A stretch of 64,000 nucleotides of DNA, taken from positions 16,184,599 to 16,248,598 of the forward strand of contig NC_088177.1 in assembly GCF_028769735.1 (NCBI RefSeq), in the 5' to 3' direction. The notes below the pieces were generated by a model. That model did not search any database and had not been told where the DNA came from. It saw nothing but the letters and a program-made list of their open reading frames with translations. Shown piece after piece: positions 25,601 to 36,510 of this stretch. How positions within the stretch are numbered: position 1 is the first letter of the stretch; the number at the start of each line of letters is the position of its first letter. Position numbers and translations under genes: made by a program. Origin of the DNA: Zonotrichia leucophrys gambelii (taxonomy: Eukaryota; Chordata; Aves; Passeriformes; Passerellidae).

Positions 25601-26739
25601 CAGTCTTTTTACATTAGTGGCTGTTTCTTGTCTACCTTCCAAGTTGGGTAAAAATGCTCACAGATATCCCAAGATAATCACTTGTAAAAATAATTTCTTC
25701 TAATATAGGAAATTAGGCTAAAAGCACTGGAAGGCATGGATCAAACACCTTCAAAAATTTGCTAAATGACAAGGTAACAAATTCATTTGATGGAAGGTAC
25801 AATTTGAGACCTTCTCTTTAACTCAAGTGTAACAGATTTATGCACAATTCAGATATCAAATTTCAGGGCCATTTATTTGCTTTTCATGCAGGTTGTTTAG
25901 TTTCATGTCCATCATTCTTTGGACAGAGCTATAAACCTCATTATTAATTTCTAGCAATCAAGGCAGCCTCAAAGCCTGATTTTTGCAGGTTGTTGTTTCT
26001 ATGTCTCCCAATGATTTATAGAAAAAAATCTGTTTGTATTTTTACGATGTGAACTTCTCTCTGAAAAAAAAGCTTTTCAGCTATTTTTCACTGATCATTT
26101 ACAAGGTTTTTCCACTTAGCAAGCAGCAAAGGTGTCATCACCTTATTCATCAGTCATAAAAATATGAAAAAGTATTTACTGTTGATAAATTCTGGATTTT
26201 AGGGATCTTCTTGCAGCAGGTCAGGAACATGGCCAGCTACAGCTATGGGAGTGAAATGTTTTTTGACATACATTTTTTGCATAAATATGGACTCCAGAAA
26301 GCAACTGGTTAACTTGCAGGCTGTAAGGATACAGTAGGTCAATTTGAGATGTTCACTACAAACTTGTAGTTTAGAAAATACTGGATAAATCTCAGCAATT
26401 TACTCAGTATTTAGCCTAAGTGACTTCATACCCAGAGTAATTACATTGAGCATGCTCTTCCAGACAGGAATGCTGGGATGCTCTGCATAACAGAGCTGGA
26501 ACTGAATTTCTTTCTACCTAAGCCATAATAAACTAGCCATAATTTTAGTAGAATCCTTTAGTAGCCTGAAACAAAACATATTTTTCATCCTTTATCAGAG
26601 GAGGCTAAGAGTGTTCCTCTTCTCAGTCCATTTTGTGGTTTTTGTTTAGACAAATTTGAAGCCTAGGAATGACAATCCCTCAATATTTGTAAAGTAAAAA
26701 TGCATGTGACTCTATATAAATGCAGAAGGTGTGTTATCC
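22601..26739. other. unique noncoding DNA with one GC-rich patch
   Basis: No gene supported. 24230-24625 is GC-richer and is open in two overlapping minus-strand frames (174 and 126 codons). Both frames being open points to composition rather than coding, and neither contains a domain. The rest is AT-rich with no recognised transposon. Confidence 0.6.
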
Positions 26740-27010
26740 TCAAATGAAACCTTTGATTCAACAATTCTAAACACACTGGCACTTGCAAAGTTGTAGAGAT
26801 TAATTCACATGGCTGTGAATTGATTTATCTCTTACTGATTTGGCTACATTGATTATTCTGATGCCTTCTTAATTGGCTTAACTTTGGATGTCATTTTTAG
26901 TATATGTGCTTACTATACACTTCTCATTTGATTAAATTAGAGCTGTGAATCAATTCTCTCTGCCATGCAACTGAATTTTCAGATATGGTTTCATTTCATT
27001 TTATATGAGG
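26740..27010. promoter_or_regulatory. candidate conserved noncoding element with ATTAATTCACA hairpin
   Basis: The block is dense in homeodomain-type words (GATTAATTC, TTGATTTA, TTGATTA, TTAATTGG, TGATTAAATTAG) and contains an inverted repeat pairing 26799-26809 with 26814-26824 (10 of 11 bp, 4-nt loop). The word AGCTGTGAATCA at about 26941-26952 echoes the right arm. There is no coding frame or simple repeat. The call rests on motif texture only. Confidence 0.25.
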
Positions 27011-28755
27011 TTATTTAGCTTCCCCCACCCCAGACTGTTTCAATAAATGCGTATTCATTCTACAGGATTGCAAATGGAAACAGTATTTTAACTTTTACTA
27101 ATTTTAATAGTGAGGCTCATGGGTAAATCTCCCTCAGCATCACAGAAGGGATGCATTTGCTAAGCTACAATATCTTTCCAACAAACTTCTCAGCTGCTTC
27201 TTAGAATGAAATCCCTGCAAATTGCTGCAAATTTCTCATCAGTGATTCTAGAAACTAGCGGATACTTGACAAGATGTGAATACAAAAAACAGTGCAGTGG
27301 CTTCTCCTCATGTTTATATTTACCCTCAACTCCTCCTTTCCTAGTCTTTTTTTCCTTTATGTTTGTTTCATACCCCACAGCAAGAAGAGTAAAGAAATTC
27401 TAAGATGTCAACAATTGGAAAAACCCCACACCACTAAAAGATTTTGGCAACCAAGAGGAACAGTCTTTGTAAAATAGCCCTAAGACTGGTTTTGCACCAT
27501 GGTACATATTCACAGTAGAGGATACAGAGTCCCATGAATGGGCACATAATATTGTAAGCTCCAGGGTAGCTGCAGATGCAGCCCTATTCAGGACAAATGT
27601 CACTTTTTGGAATCTCTATATATCCTAAAAGCCAACACAGTCTCAATTGCAGGTTTTAAGCAACTATTTTACAATATTTTTGAAGTGTAAGACTTTTCTG
27701 TAAAATCTTTCATTCAAGACCCAGTAAAAGTGATGAGGGCTGTGCAAAGGAGTGCAGCATAGAGTGCTTTCATTTTATGAGAAACTTCCATAAATAGGAA
27801 ACACTCATGTCCAAGTGATTCATTACTATACAAGGGATGCTTTTTCTCTGCTTGAGGAAGAGGAATTCGACAGAAACTAGATCTCAGATATAGTATATGT
27901 ACATACTGCTGCTCTTGACTGAATAATTCAATAAATTCTTCTCACCTTTATGTCCATTTCTAGAGCTTTTTTGAGGGAACACTTCCTCTGACTCCATCAC
28001 AACATAAACCCAAAGGTATGAGCATTTTTTATATAATGCTCAATAAATTACATTGATCCTCTACGATTAGGCTCTACATTTGTTTCAAAGATGGTTTGAA
28101 CCTTTACAGAAAAGGAAACAGAGTTCATTGCCTTCTGTTAATCAAGTCTGCTATTTTTCTTCTGTAAGTCTCCCTCCTTCACTGTTACTCTAGAGTTTTA
28201 CATAGTTCCATGCATGATCATTATGGAAGGAAGTGCTTTAGAGTTCCAGAGAGGTACAGTACAAAGGCAGATATAGCAAGACGAAGACACTTAACGAGAC
28301 GTTTTACCTTGCACAACACCAAAAGCCATGAGTTTTAAGGTCTTGACTGAACTTTGCCATAACCCTCAACTTTTATTCCACATTCTACCTTCTTCCCAAG
28401 CACCGTCCCTTACAGCTTCTGCAGTCAGAAGCTCCTCTGTGCTGTCAGCCTTTGCTCTGATTGAGACTGCGCTGAGAGCAGCAAGGCACACATATATGTT
28501 GACAAAGAAGCCTGAGAGTAGCTTCTAAACTCAAACCACATCATCTTCACATCAGCAAAACTTCCTCAAATTCATTTACAGCCATCTTAGACATGATCAC
28601 AACACAGCCACCCTTTACATGGGCTTTCTTTGTAAGTACACAGCCCTCTGTCATTCTGATCAATGTAGGGAAATATTTCAATACACTTGCAATGCATTCA
28701 CTTTCATTCCTCATATTAAATCTAATTTACTATTTTCACAAGCTATCTGGTGCTA

Positions 28756-28802
28756 ATTACACCATAGACAATAGGAATTACACAACAGACAATAGGAATT
28801 AT
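28756..28802. repeat. 21-bp tandem duplication, 2.2 copies
   Basis: Units at 28756-28776 and 28777-28797 share ATTACAC...AGACAATAGGA, differing at about three positions, with a partial third copy after them. It looks like a recent local slippage or duplication in otherwise unique sequence. Confidence 0.7.
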
Positions 28803-28886
28803 GTTAAGCAAGAGTTATCACTTTTTAAGAACACAATTTGATAGCCAGAAACCAAAATTCTGCTCTGATAGCACAATGCCACTGTA

Positions 28887-28906
28887 TTTTTTTGTTTGTT
28901 TGTTTT
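28887..28906. repeat. (TTTG)n low-complexity tract
   Basis: Seven T followed by three GTTT units and a GGG. It is a short simple repeat and may be an old retro-insertion tail on the minus strand. Confidence 0.6.
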
Positions 28907-30189
28907 GGGAAAACTGTAAAACACCTAACACCTCTGACCTCAATACACTTCTTGCTATCACAAATTCAGACCTAAATATAGTTCTTAAGAAAATGAATTG
29001 CATTTTAAATGCCTCTTCTCCCCACACACACCACCTTCAATTCTCCTTATGTCCTTAGTCTGCACTGAAATGTCTGAAATAAGTAGGTTTTGGGGGGACT
29101 CACTGGGATCAATGGTGTCCTTAATGTTTTTTAACTGGCAGGAACATTCCTGCAGCATTAAAGCCAATGTGTAGGCACAGTGTGCTCATGGTGTTTATTT
29201 ACATCTCGTTCTTTCCCAGCCCTGCTGCCCAGAGCCAGGCTTGGTGCTGGCAGCTGTGCTCACTGCCTGTGCACCATGGCAGGGAATGAGCCTGGTTCTG
29301 CTGGGATTCTGGCAGGGACAGGTCCCTCTGCCACCAAACCCAGAGCCAGCCCCACCAGCCCTTGCCCCAGGCTGCAACGTGTGGCTTGGGACACGCTGAT
29401 CTCCATGGCTAAGGACTGCACAGGGACAGCTCTCACAGCTGGCCATCCTCTGCTTTGGCAGGCATCCTGAGCTCTGTTCCCTCCAAGCATCTTGGATTTA
29501 CCATTCTGAGAGCTCTAACCTCAACCTAAATCCCTTGGAGAGTGTCGCAGGAGCTCAGCTCAGCTCTGACTGATGATGAGGAGTGAATTCCACTAGCAGC
29601 CCCCATACCTCTGTGCCCTCCTTAAACCACACTCTTAGTACATGACTAAGCTACAGTTTTCACCTTCTTTGAACAGGAACAGACACTGAGATGCTTTCCC
29701 ATCTAGGAGTCCTGGTGCCAAATCACACAAATTCTGGTTGTATACTTTCACTTTTCCCTATCTCAGTTAACCAAACTGCTGTTAATCAAGTTAAGCGGCC
29801 CTATGCTAAGAATCTGTTCACAGCTACTCAGAGAAAATGTTAACTGCACATGTTTACTGCAAACTGGAGCACTCAAACCACCCTGACAATCCATGCTCAG
29901 GGCAGGTGACAGCAACAGAATGAGATGTAGACACAATCCTCAAGGCAGAGGCCAAGGAATTAGGATTTCCAAATACACTGTGATGTGAACTTGCTCTGTG
30001 TTTCAGATGAATTGCCAGGGCACAATAGCTCTCAGCTCACCTTGGCTGATGTTACGGTAGTTGCGAACTGTTACAAAAAAAGCAAGAGAAGTACTGGCCA
30101 TGAAGACACCTGAACACAGCTTAAAGAATACAACAATTCCTACAGTACAGCCATGACAAAGACAATGTCCTCTGCAAATACATTTATAC

Positions 30190-30352
30190 ACTTCCAGGGA
30201 AGCTGTGGATGCCTCCTTGCCAGAGGTGTTCAAGGCGAGGCTGGATGGGGATTTGAGTAACCCAGTGGAGTGGAAGGTACCCTGCCCATGGCAGATCACT
30301 AGGGGATCTTTAATGTCCTTCCAACCCAAACCACTCCATCATTCCATGAACT
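30190..30352 (+). mobile_element. CR1 LINE 3' fragment
   Basis: This is the 3' end of a CR1 non-LTR retrotransposon in + orientation: GGAAGCTGTGGATGCC, then GTTCAAGGCGAGGCTGGATG (the region just downstream of ORF2), then GATCTTTAATGTCCTTCC-type and AACCCAAACCACTCC-type 3' UTR words, ending in an ATTCCATGA variant of the CR1 terminal repeat. It is severely 5'-truncated (about 160 bp), as most CR1 copies are, and has diverged only moderately from what I know of the consensus. There is no coding capacity. It is strong evidence for an avian or reptilian genome. Confidence 0.9.
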
Positions 30353-32357
30353 CAGAGCAAATACTGCCCTCAAGATGATGCCATTCAGGCAACAAATGCT
30401 GCCACTTGAGGTGCTGAGCTCTAAAACCTAGAGGAAGAATTAAACCTATTAGAAACTTTCTCTTTCAACTATATGATGTCCATATTCTACATGAAAAATA
30501 AACAGAGCTGGAACAAAGGTGCCATATAACTACATATTTATGATGTTAATCAACCTCTTAATGAATTTCCTGTGTTTTCTCTTGTACCTGCCATCATTAT
30601 GCTGTGCTATAGAGCACATGGATGTGGTTTTACCATCAGGCAGATAATCTTCAGGAGCTGCCTTTGCTTCATTTGTCAGAAGTAAAATGCTTTGCACACC
30701 TCTGCTGGGAATGCTGAGCTGGCTGCTGAACACAGAGCCAAGAGGTCCAGATATTGGCTTCCTTCCTTTTAATTATCATCTCACATGTAAAGGAGACTGT
30801 TTTATCTTTCAGAGCATAAGGGTCATATAAATAGTCTTTAGTACAGAAAAGAGCTAGACAGTTTCATGGTTATAATTTAGAATGTAGTTCCACTTCAGTT
30901 ATTTAGTCTTGAAGCCAAATGAAGCAGAGAAATGTGAGTTTTTATGATATTATCTCTTTCAAAAATATTGTTTTGATCTTATTCAAATCTTTCTTCCTGA
31001 TAAGCCAAAGACACTTTTGAGATTAGCATTTTTTTATAAAAGTGAAAATTAAACATACCAGCAACTTCCCATGCCCAGATGGGAAGAAATAAGGCCATGT
31101 GTTTTCTGTTCACTTGTTTCCCCTCCCTGAAAGCTACATTAATAAAACAAATTCATCAAAAAGTTCAGCTACAGTGTAAGCATCTTCATTTAAACACACG
31201 CCATCACTGTTTGAACATAACCTTGATTGACTCTTTTGTTTTAGATTATATTCATTTGAGGAATTTCACTAGGTAGATGTATTATAGACTTTTCTAAGTC
31301 CCTTGACTGAGCATACCATGACATTCTGATTAAAAGATTAGCACTGTGCTGTATCAGTAGAACACATTTTAAATGGATTAGGAACCAATGACTGGAGAGA
31401 CCTCAAAACAGAGCAAGTTACTATTCAGAGACATAAGGGGATTTCTTAAACCATAGAATTGCAAAATTGAGCTAAGACTCATAGTCAGAGACCTGCACAG
31501 AATTCTTTGTTGCTCTGCACTTTGAAACAGAAAAAGCCGGAAAAATATGTAAATTGCATCTAGTTCTCATTAAAAACAGCCAGGTGGGCCTCAACACAAG
31601 ACACTACCTGCATGAAACACCAAGAAGATGATTCTCTTTAAAGTGCTTCCATTCTTGTGTGACAGGGCAGAGAGAGCATCACCATTTCATGAACACCAGC
31701 CATTACAAGAGCAGAAATATCAGTTCTGACAGCATTTCAGCAACGACTACATTTACCATGTCTGCCTCAAACAGGCCTGCTTCATAAAAGAGTCAGTCTG
31801 ATCCCATTGTGGTCTCCAGAACTCTGCAAAGACCTTCCTGAAAATGAGCCAGGGCATTCAGGAATGATTCCCAGTTTGTATCCACCATCACTAAACCCTG
31901 CAGGACTATGAGCACAGTTGTAGCTGTGCAAGCTGCTCCTGCTTGCACTACTGACAAATGGGGGGTGATAACTTGCCTGAGCAATCACAAGGCAGGGAAT
32001 TCCGCTCTCCCACTTCAGAGGGGTGCAGCTACAAGACACATGTTTTTAAACAACTGATGCATAGCCCTCAGCTAAGCTTTGAAATACCATCGGAGCTGAA
32101 ATATCATGGCTCATAACATGGTACTCTCCTAGCCAACAAAGAAAAACACAGGTCTTAAAACATCCTTCATTAGTTTTCAGAGAGTAAAGGAAAGAAACCC
32201 TGGAGTAGTCATGCTTATGAATCTTGATTTGTTAAGAGCCTGGATTAAGCAGGGTCAAAGAGGAGGGTTAAAAGAAAGAGATAAAGCAGATTTCTCACCT
32301 CAGGTGAGGCTGAGTAAGGGAGAAAGGAATCTACAGCATGTGCCTAAGCAGAACCTT
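30353..32357. other. unique noncoding DNA
   Basis: No gene or clear repeat. 31440-31500 contains a CCATAGAATTG word that vaguely resembles a CR1 end, but nothing beyond it matches. The short open frames on both strands (31782-32039) lack domains. Confidence 0.6.
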
Positions 32358-32432
32358 AAAACTTATAGACCTTTTTGCTGTGTGTGTAACAAGGCTTTAA
32401 CTAAGTCCTCTTCTTTAGATAAGATTCTGTGA
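32358..32432 (+). pseudogene. degenerate C2H2 zinc-finger-like fragment (tentative)
   Basis: The open frame from the ATG at 32211 ends in a peptide whose last part reads YRPFCCVCNKALTKSSSL and then DKIL, followed by a TGA at 32430-32432. This resembles one finger of a KRAB/C2H2 protein (linker-like KTYRPF, C-x2-C, K-A-x-T-x-S-S-x-L at canonical spacing). The first zinc-binding histidine position is Ile, and the sequence stops one residue later, where family members usually have HxRxH. So at most half a finger is present. Upstream residues in the same frame are charged and do not resemble fingers or a KRAB box. It could be a decayed finger exon or retro-copy, or a coincidence; nothing here would bind zinc. 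Confidence 0.2.
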
Positions 32433-33271
32433 ACCACCTTCAAGCAAGTACCTTCCAATTTCTGAAGGCAGCTTAGAAGTTTTTGGCGCTTAATTGTGAA
32501 GAAAAGTCTTTTAAAAATTCTCGGGGGCTAGAAGAACACTTCTACTTTTGATTCTAAACAAAAAACCCACTTCCTTGCCTTCAAATGTGCAGGGACATGG
32601 GATCACTACTCCCACCAAACCAGTCATGATGGTAAATGACACAGGGGACAATGAGGAGAACAGCAGAGGCACTTGGCCTTTCCAGCAGCTGGAAATGAGG
32701 AAACTGCCACAGACTGGAATCTCCCTCCACTGCATTCCCTCTGTTTTCAAAGGGAACGAAGAAGACAGGCCTAAGGTCACCAATACATTTCCCACCTCCC
32801 TTTCTACAGGAAGGTGACTAGAGTACATTATACTTCATGATACTAGAGTATTTTTGCTTGATAAAGTTTGAAATTTAGAGAAAAGAGCTGTCTACTTAAT
32901 TAAATACAACTAATTCCCTTATAATGCCACCACCAAAAATTATTTGTCTCTTGGCAAACACATCTTCCTATCCTGATAAAACTTATCAAAATAACATGGA
33001 TCTGCTTCTGTCTTCTCTGTATGTGCAGTCAGGTAAATAAACATGCACTAAGGCATTGAGACAATCCACCTTGCTTATCCTTTTGGGTACTATTTTTGTT
33101 TTCCCTCCATCATTACTCATGCTCTTTCTGCAGCAGAGTGTCACTTGTAAGCACACGTCTGTGAAACCAAAAGAATTCTTTGTCTTCTTCATCCCCCAAC
33201 CATGTTTGATTTATCTTAGCACCAGCTATCAAACCTGAAATATAAACATTTTTTCCCTGACACAAGGAATT
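32433..33271. other. unique noncoding DNA
   Basis: No gene supported. Open frames on both strands at 32511-32828 overlap and lack domains. The sequence is moderately GC to 32820, then AT-rich. Confidence 0.6.
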
Positions 33272-33320
33272 ATCATAGAGTCATAGAATATCCTGAATTG
33301 AATGGGACCCACAAAGAATA
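33272..33320 (-). mobile_element. short CR1 LINE 3' end, minus orientation
   Basis: TCATAGAGTCATAGAATATCC followed by an ATTGAATGGGACCCACAAAG-type segment is the reverse complement of the CR1 3' terminus (two terminal octamer-like copies, then the 3' UTR). Only about 50 bp is recognisable before similarity fades. It is noncoding. Confidence 0.7.
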
Positions 33321-33469
33321 ACAGGATTTATAGCTGTTCTTGGTTAGGGGAGAAAATAAAAATAAAATCGCAGGATTCACTTCTTAGGTGACTATACCTC
33401 ATGGACGCAAAAATCACATGACCAAATCCCCCCCCCCAACTATTTAGTTTGCTGACACATACTGTAAAG
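33321..33469. repeat. flank with poly(C) 10
   Basis: Ten consecutive C at 33428-33437 in AT-rich DNA just right of the CR1 end. No other content. Confidence 0.6.
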
Positions 33470-33860
33470 TGATTTATGTTTGATCATGCAATAGTCTAAT
33501 GAATCAATCAAAATCAGCCTTTCAGTCCAGGCAGTGAAGAGCATAATAATCAGAATTACCAACAGAACCATTGCATTGATTTTTGTTAATCTAATCTCTC
33601 CCTTAGCACCAGCCCATCATTAGATCCTTACACCTCCCCAACTCCTGCCTGGCAGCAGTGACAGCTGGGGCTGGAGCTGTATTGACAGCATTCTCATTAA
33701 ATAAAGCCAGCCATTATCAAAGTACACCCATCAAAAAGTGTGACCACTGCCACTCCTGACTCAAGGACTGTATAACATAATGCAACTCTCCTTCTAATAC
33801 TGCCATAAAATAGTAAATAAGAGCTCTGCATAAAGCAGGGAGATACTTATTAACTTCACT
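33470..33860. promoter_or_regulatory. candidate conserved noncoding element
   Basis: A compact block of unique sequence with TAATGAATCAATCAAAATCAG, TAATAATCAGAATTA, ATTGATTTTTGTTAATC, CATCATTAGATCC and CATTAAATAAAG words, embedded in moderately GC sequence (CAGTGACAGCTGGGGC, an E-box). There is no coding frame, repeat or low-complexity bias. Among the noncoding segments this is one of the most enhancer-like in texture. It is inference only; a multi-species alignment would decide. Confidence 0.3.
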
Positions 33861-35079
33861 TTTTGTACCACTTATTATACCATTGTTTTAATTGTGTTCA
33901 TTTGTTATATCTCTGCTCTACAGAAAGCTGCTGGAGTGGTTTGTAAATCCCATTGTGTCAAAAGACAAATAACTGACTCAGCCTGCAGTGCAGGAATAGG
34001 CAACAGAAAATCACTTAATCCCCAGGTGGTTTAGTTCTACCCCACTGACTGTGATAAAGGTGTAGACACAGGAAAGCAGATTTAGTAAAAATATCAAAAG
34101 CAAGGCTCAAATCCCAGGTCCCAATTGGCCTCTTAGTGTACCTCTGAAATTCAAGGGCTGGGATAAGAAGGCTGCTTCAAACAGTCAACAAGTATTTCCT
34201 TCCATATAAACCAACCCTTTATTAGGCTAGGAAAATAGTGGCCACAGCATTACTCATAACAGGCTCCTGACCCTAAAGGACATAATAAAGTCAAAACGTG
34301 TGCTGAGAGCAGCACCACTCTTCAATTAATGCTCTCATCCACAAGTAATACAGGAATTCTACATAATCTGTTATCCCAGAAAAGGAAAACAATGTTGCTG
34401 CAGTTTGCCTTCTGGAGGATCCTCTTTCATCATTATCAGGACTGTAAATAAATTCATTTCCTTATTTAGTGCTTAATGTTTAGTGATGTGAAAACTTCTA
34501 CATGTCACTCAGTAAAATGGACAAGAAGAAAACTGAGCATCTTTCAGGAACACAACTGAAGGGAAGTTCTTTGGCAAAAAGAGATTTTTAAATTTAAAAA
34601 ACAAACCCAAAACAAAAACAACTAAAATACAACAAACCCAAACAACCAAACAAAAAAACCCCAAGATTCAAACTACAACAAAAATGGTCAGTTCCACAAA
34701 TTATTCGCGCTCTGGTTGCCTTGCATGAAAAATCTACTCTAGCTCTTCAGTCTTGTGTGCTCTATGCTGCATACATAATTAAGCCTACCATTTTTTATTA
34801 CAGAGAACAAGTGGCTAGATTTTTACCAGCAATATAAAAATAACATGACATTTGCTTTGGAACGCTAGTAAAAATTTCGTGATCAAAAGCAAGGTGTTTT
34901 ATGGAAGCTTCCTTTCTCTATCATTATCTGTCATTTTCAGTCAAAACACAGCTAATATTGGACATCTGGGAGAAAGGCTGCTTTTGCAGGCTTTGCTTCA
35001 TGAGCAGAATATGGCAAATAACAGAATATTTTAAAGTTTTTCTCCTTTGTGGTCAGAAATAAAAAGCATAATAAATGTG
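33861..35079. other. unique AT-rich noncoding DNA with an A/C-rich tract
   Basis: No gene. The A/C-rich low-complexity tract at 34596-34684 is listed separately. 33960-34460 has mixed-composition unique sequence with no recognised element. Confidence 0.6.
34596..34684. repeat. A/C-rich low-complexity tract (CAAA-type)
   Basis: About 90 bp consist almost entirely of A and C in irregular CAAA, ACCC and AACA units. It may be a decayed microsatellite or the tail of an old retro-insertion. No element body is recognised to the left. Confidence 0.7.
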
Positions 35080-35175
35080 TTAAAAAGGGCTAATGAGTCC
35101 CAAGCAGCAAGATCTTCATCTTTCAAAGACTTTTATGAACCATAATTATCTAATTGCTGTTAATTAGTTGAGTGG
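35080..35175. promoter_or_regulatory. candidate homeodomain-rich conserved noncoding element
   Basis: The sequence runs GCTAATGAG, then unique sequence, then CATAATTATCTAATTGCTG and TTAATTAG at 35141-35166: four TAAT/ATTA cores within 26 bp. CTTTCAAAG (TCF/LEF-like) at 35120-35128 precedes them. There is no coding frame. Clustered homeodomain cores beside a TCF-like site are common in developmental enhancers; function here is inferred. Confidence 0.3.
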
Positions 35176-36329
35176 GATGAGGGAGTACTATGGGTGTAGG
35201 AGGGCATGCATTGTGCTGCACACTCAGAACTTATCCTGGCACCACTGGGTGTAATACACAACTTGTTCAGGAAAAACAACAATTTACATGAAAACTTTTT
35301 TGATTGAATTTGCAGTTTTCATCTGTGGTTTAAAAACTGTTGCTGATTCTTCATGCCCTGTACATGCTAAGTTAGAAGAGTTGACTGGCTTCCTGCCATA
35401 CCCATGAGATCTAATAGAATAAACATTTTTATACAGAATAAACATTTTTATTCTATTTTTTTACAAACACACCTTCACTCTAAAAATTGCACACTGCAGC
35501 CCTGAAGTAACCCTGAAGCAAATAATTTTTGCATCCTGAATCCCAGACACATAGCAAAGGGCTAACTCTAAGGCAATATGCCAAAATGGATTCTGCGAAC
35601 CCTTCATGAAGGCTTAAAAATTTCTGAAAATCGGAGTTTTGGCTCATGGTAGTGCCACTCTGGTTTTATTATCTGGTTTAATTATCCCTAGAACGCTGCT
35701 AAATGGCCAACACCAGTCAGGATTGTGGCTTGCTGTCTCAAGGATTAACCCCTCTTCAAGCAGTTTAATGGGGTGAAATGATCAGAAAAGCACAGGTTAA
35801 GCACAATAATACAGTTTGTGGTTCTCAACTTCGTGCCAGAACACTTCTGCAGGTATGATTATTAAAATCTCATCTAAGCTCTATGCAACATGAAGAGCAA
35901 AATTATGTGCTTAACTAATTGCTACTCTGATCTAGCAGAACTTTGAATGAGGGGCCATGTGGTGAAGAGGGCTGTGGAGAATCAAGCCTTTTTCTCCAGA
36001 AATTTAGAACAAAACTAACTCACAATCCTAGACAACTGGAATACCTGAACTAATATCTTGATCTTTGGTCAAATGCTTTCCTCTTCTGAGAAAACAGAAT
36101 GTGAGTATTTTCAGATTTCTGATGCATTGTGAAAAGAAATGGAAGGGAAAACAAATGGGAGCACCAGTGTCTGGCACACATCATTACCTGCTCACCCGGG
36201 TGGGCAAGGCACAAACTGAGCCTAATAGCCTTCCTTTGTCTTCCAAAGCACAGCCCAGGGCCCTAAACACATTACTTACTGTCCAGAAATCAGTGTTTCA
36301 TTAAACAGCCACTTTGCTTATTAACACCT
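35176..36329. other. unique AT-rich noncoding DNA
   Basis: It contains a 19-bp tandem duplication at 35416-35453 and no credible gene. The + frame at 36065-36304 has no domain. Confidence 0.6.
35416..35453. repeat. 19-bp tandem duplication, two copies
   Basis: GAATAAACATTTTTATACA at 35417-35435 is followed by a second, nearly complete copy from 35436. It is a local duplication that also doubles an AATAAA word. Confidence 0.7.
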
Positions 36330-36510
36330 ACTGCAGTGACAGTTCTGTGGTGGCAGTGCACACAGACAGCAGCATCACTGTCACTACAAGATTAACGGGC
36401 ATGTCAGAGTTTGAAGAGCAGCCCAGATCTGTTGAATCAGGGAAGGATAGACACATGATTGCTGCCTGCTCCTCATATCTCAAGTAATTGAGCCAGTAAA
36501 GTGCTGTCCC
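36330..36510. promoter_or_regulatory. candidate conserved noncoding element
   Basis: Moderately GC unique sequence containing CAGTGACAG, TGTCACTACAAGATTAACGGGC, TTGAATCAGGG and CAAGTAATTGAG words. There is no coding frame or repeat. The texture resembles conserved enhancers, with no supporting data. Confidence 0.2.

Larger units (their letters stand above)
27011..30189. other. unique noncoding DNA; GC-rich patch at 29215-29500
   Basis: No gene supported. It contains a 21-bp tandem duplication at 28756-28797, a TTTG-type tract at 28887-28906 and a GC-rich patch at 29215-29500. That patch is open on both strands in several frames without any domain, which is what composition alone would give. 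Confidence 0.55.

Noticed and set aside
31440..31500. CCATAGAATTG word resembling a CR1 3' end
   Set aside because: Similarity does not extend past about 10 bases.
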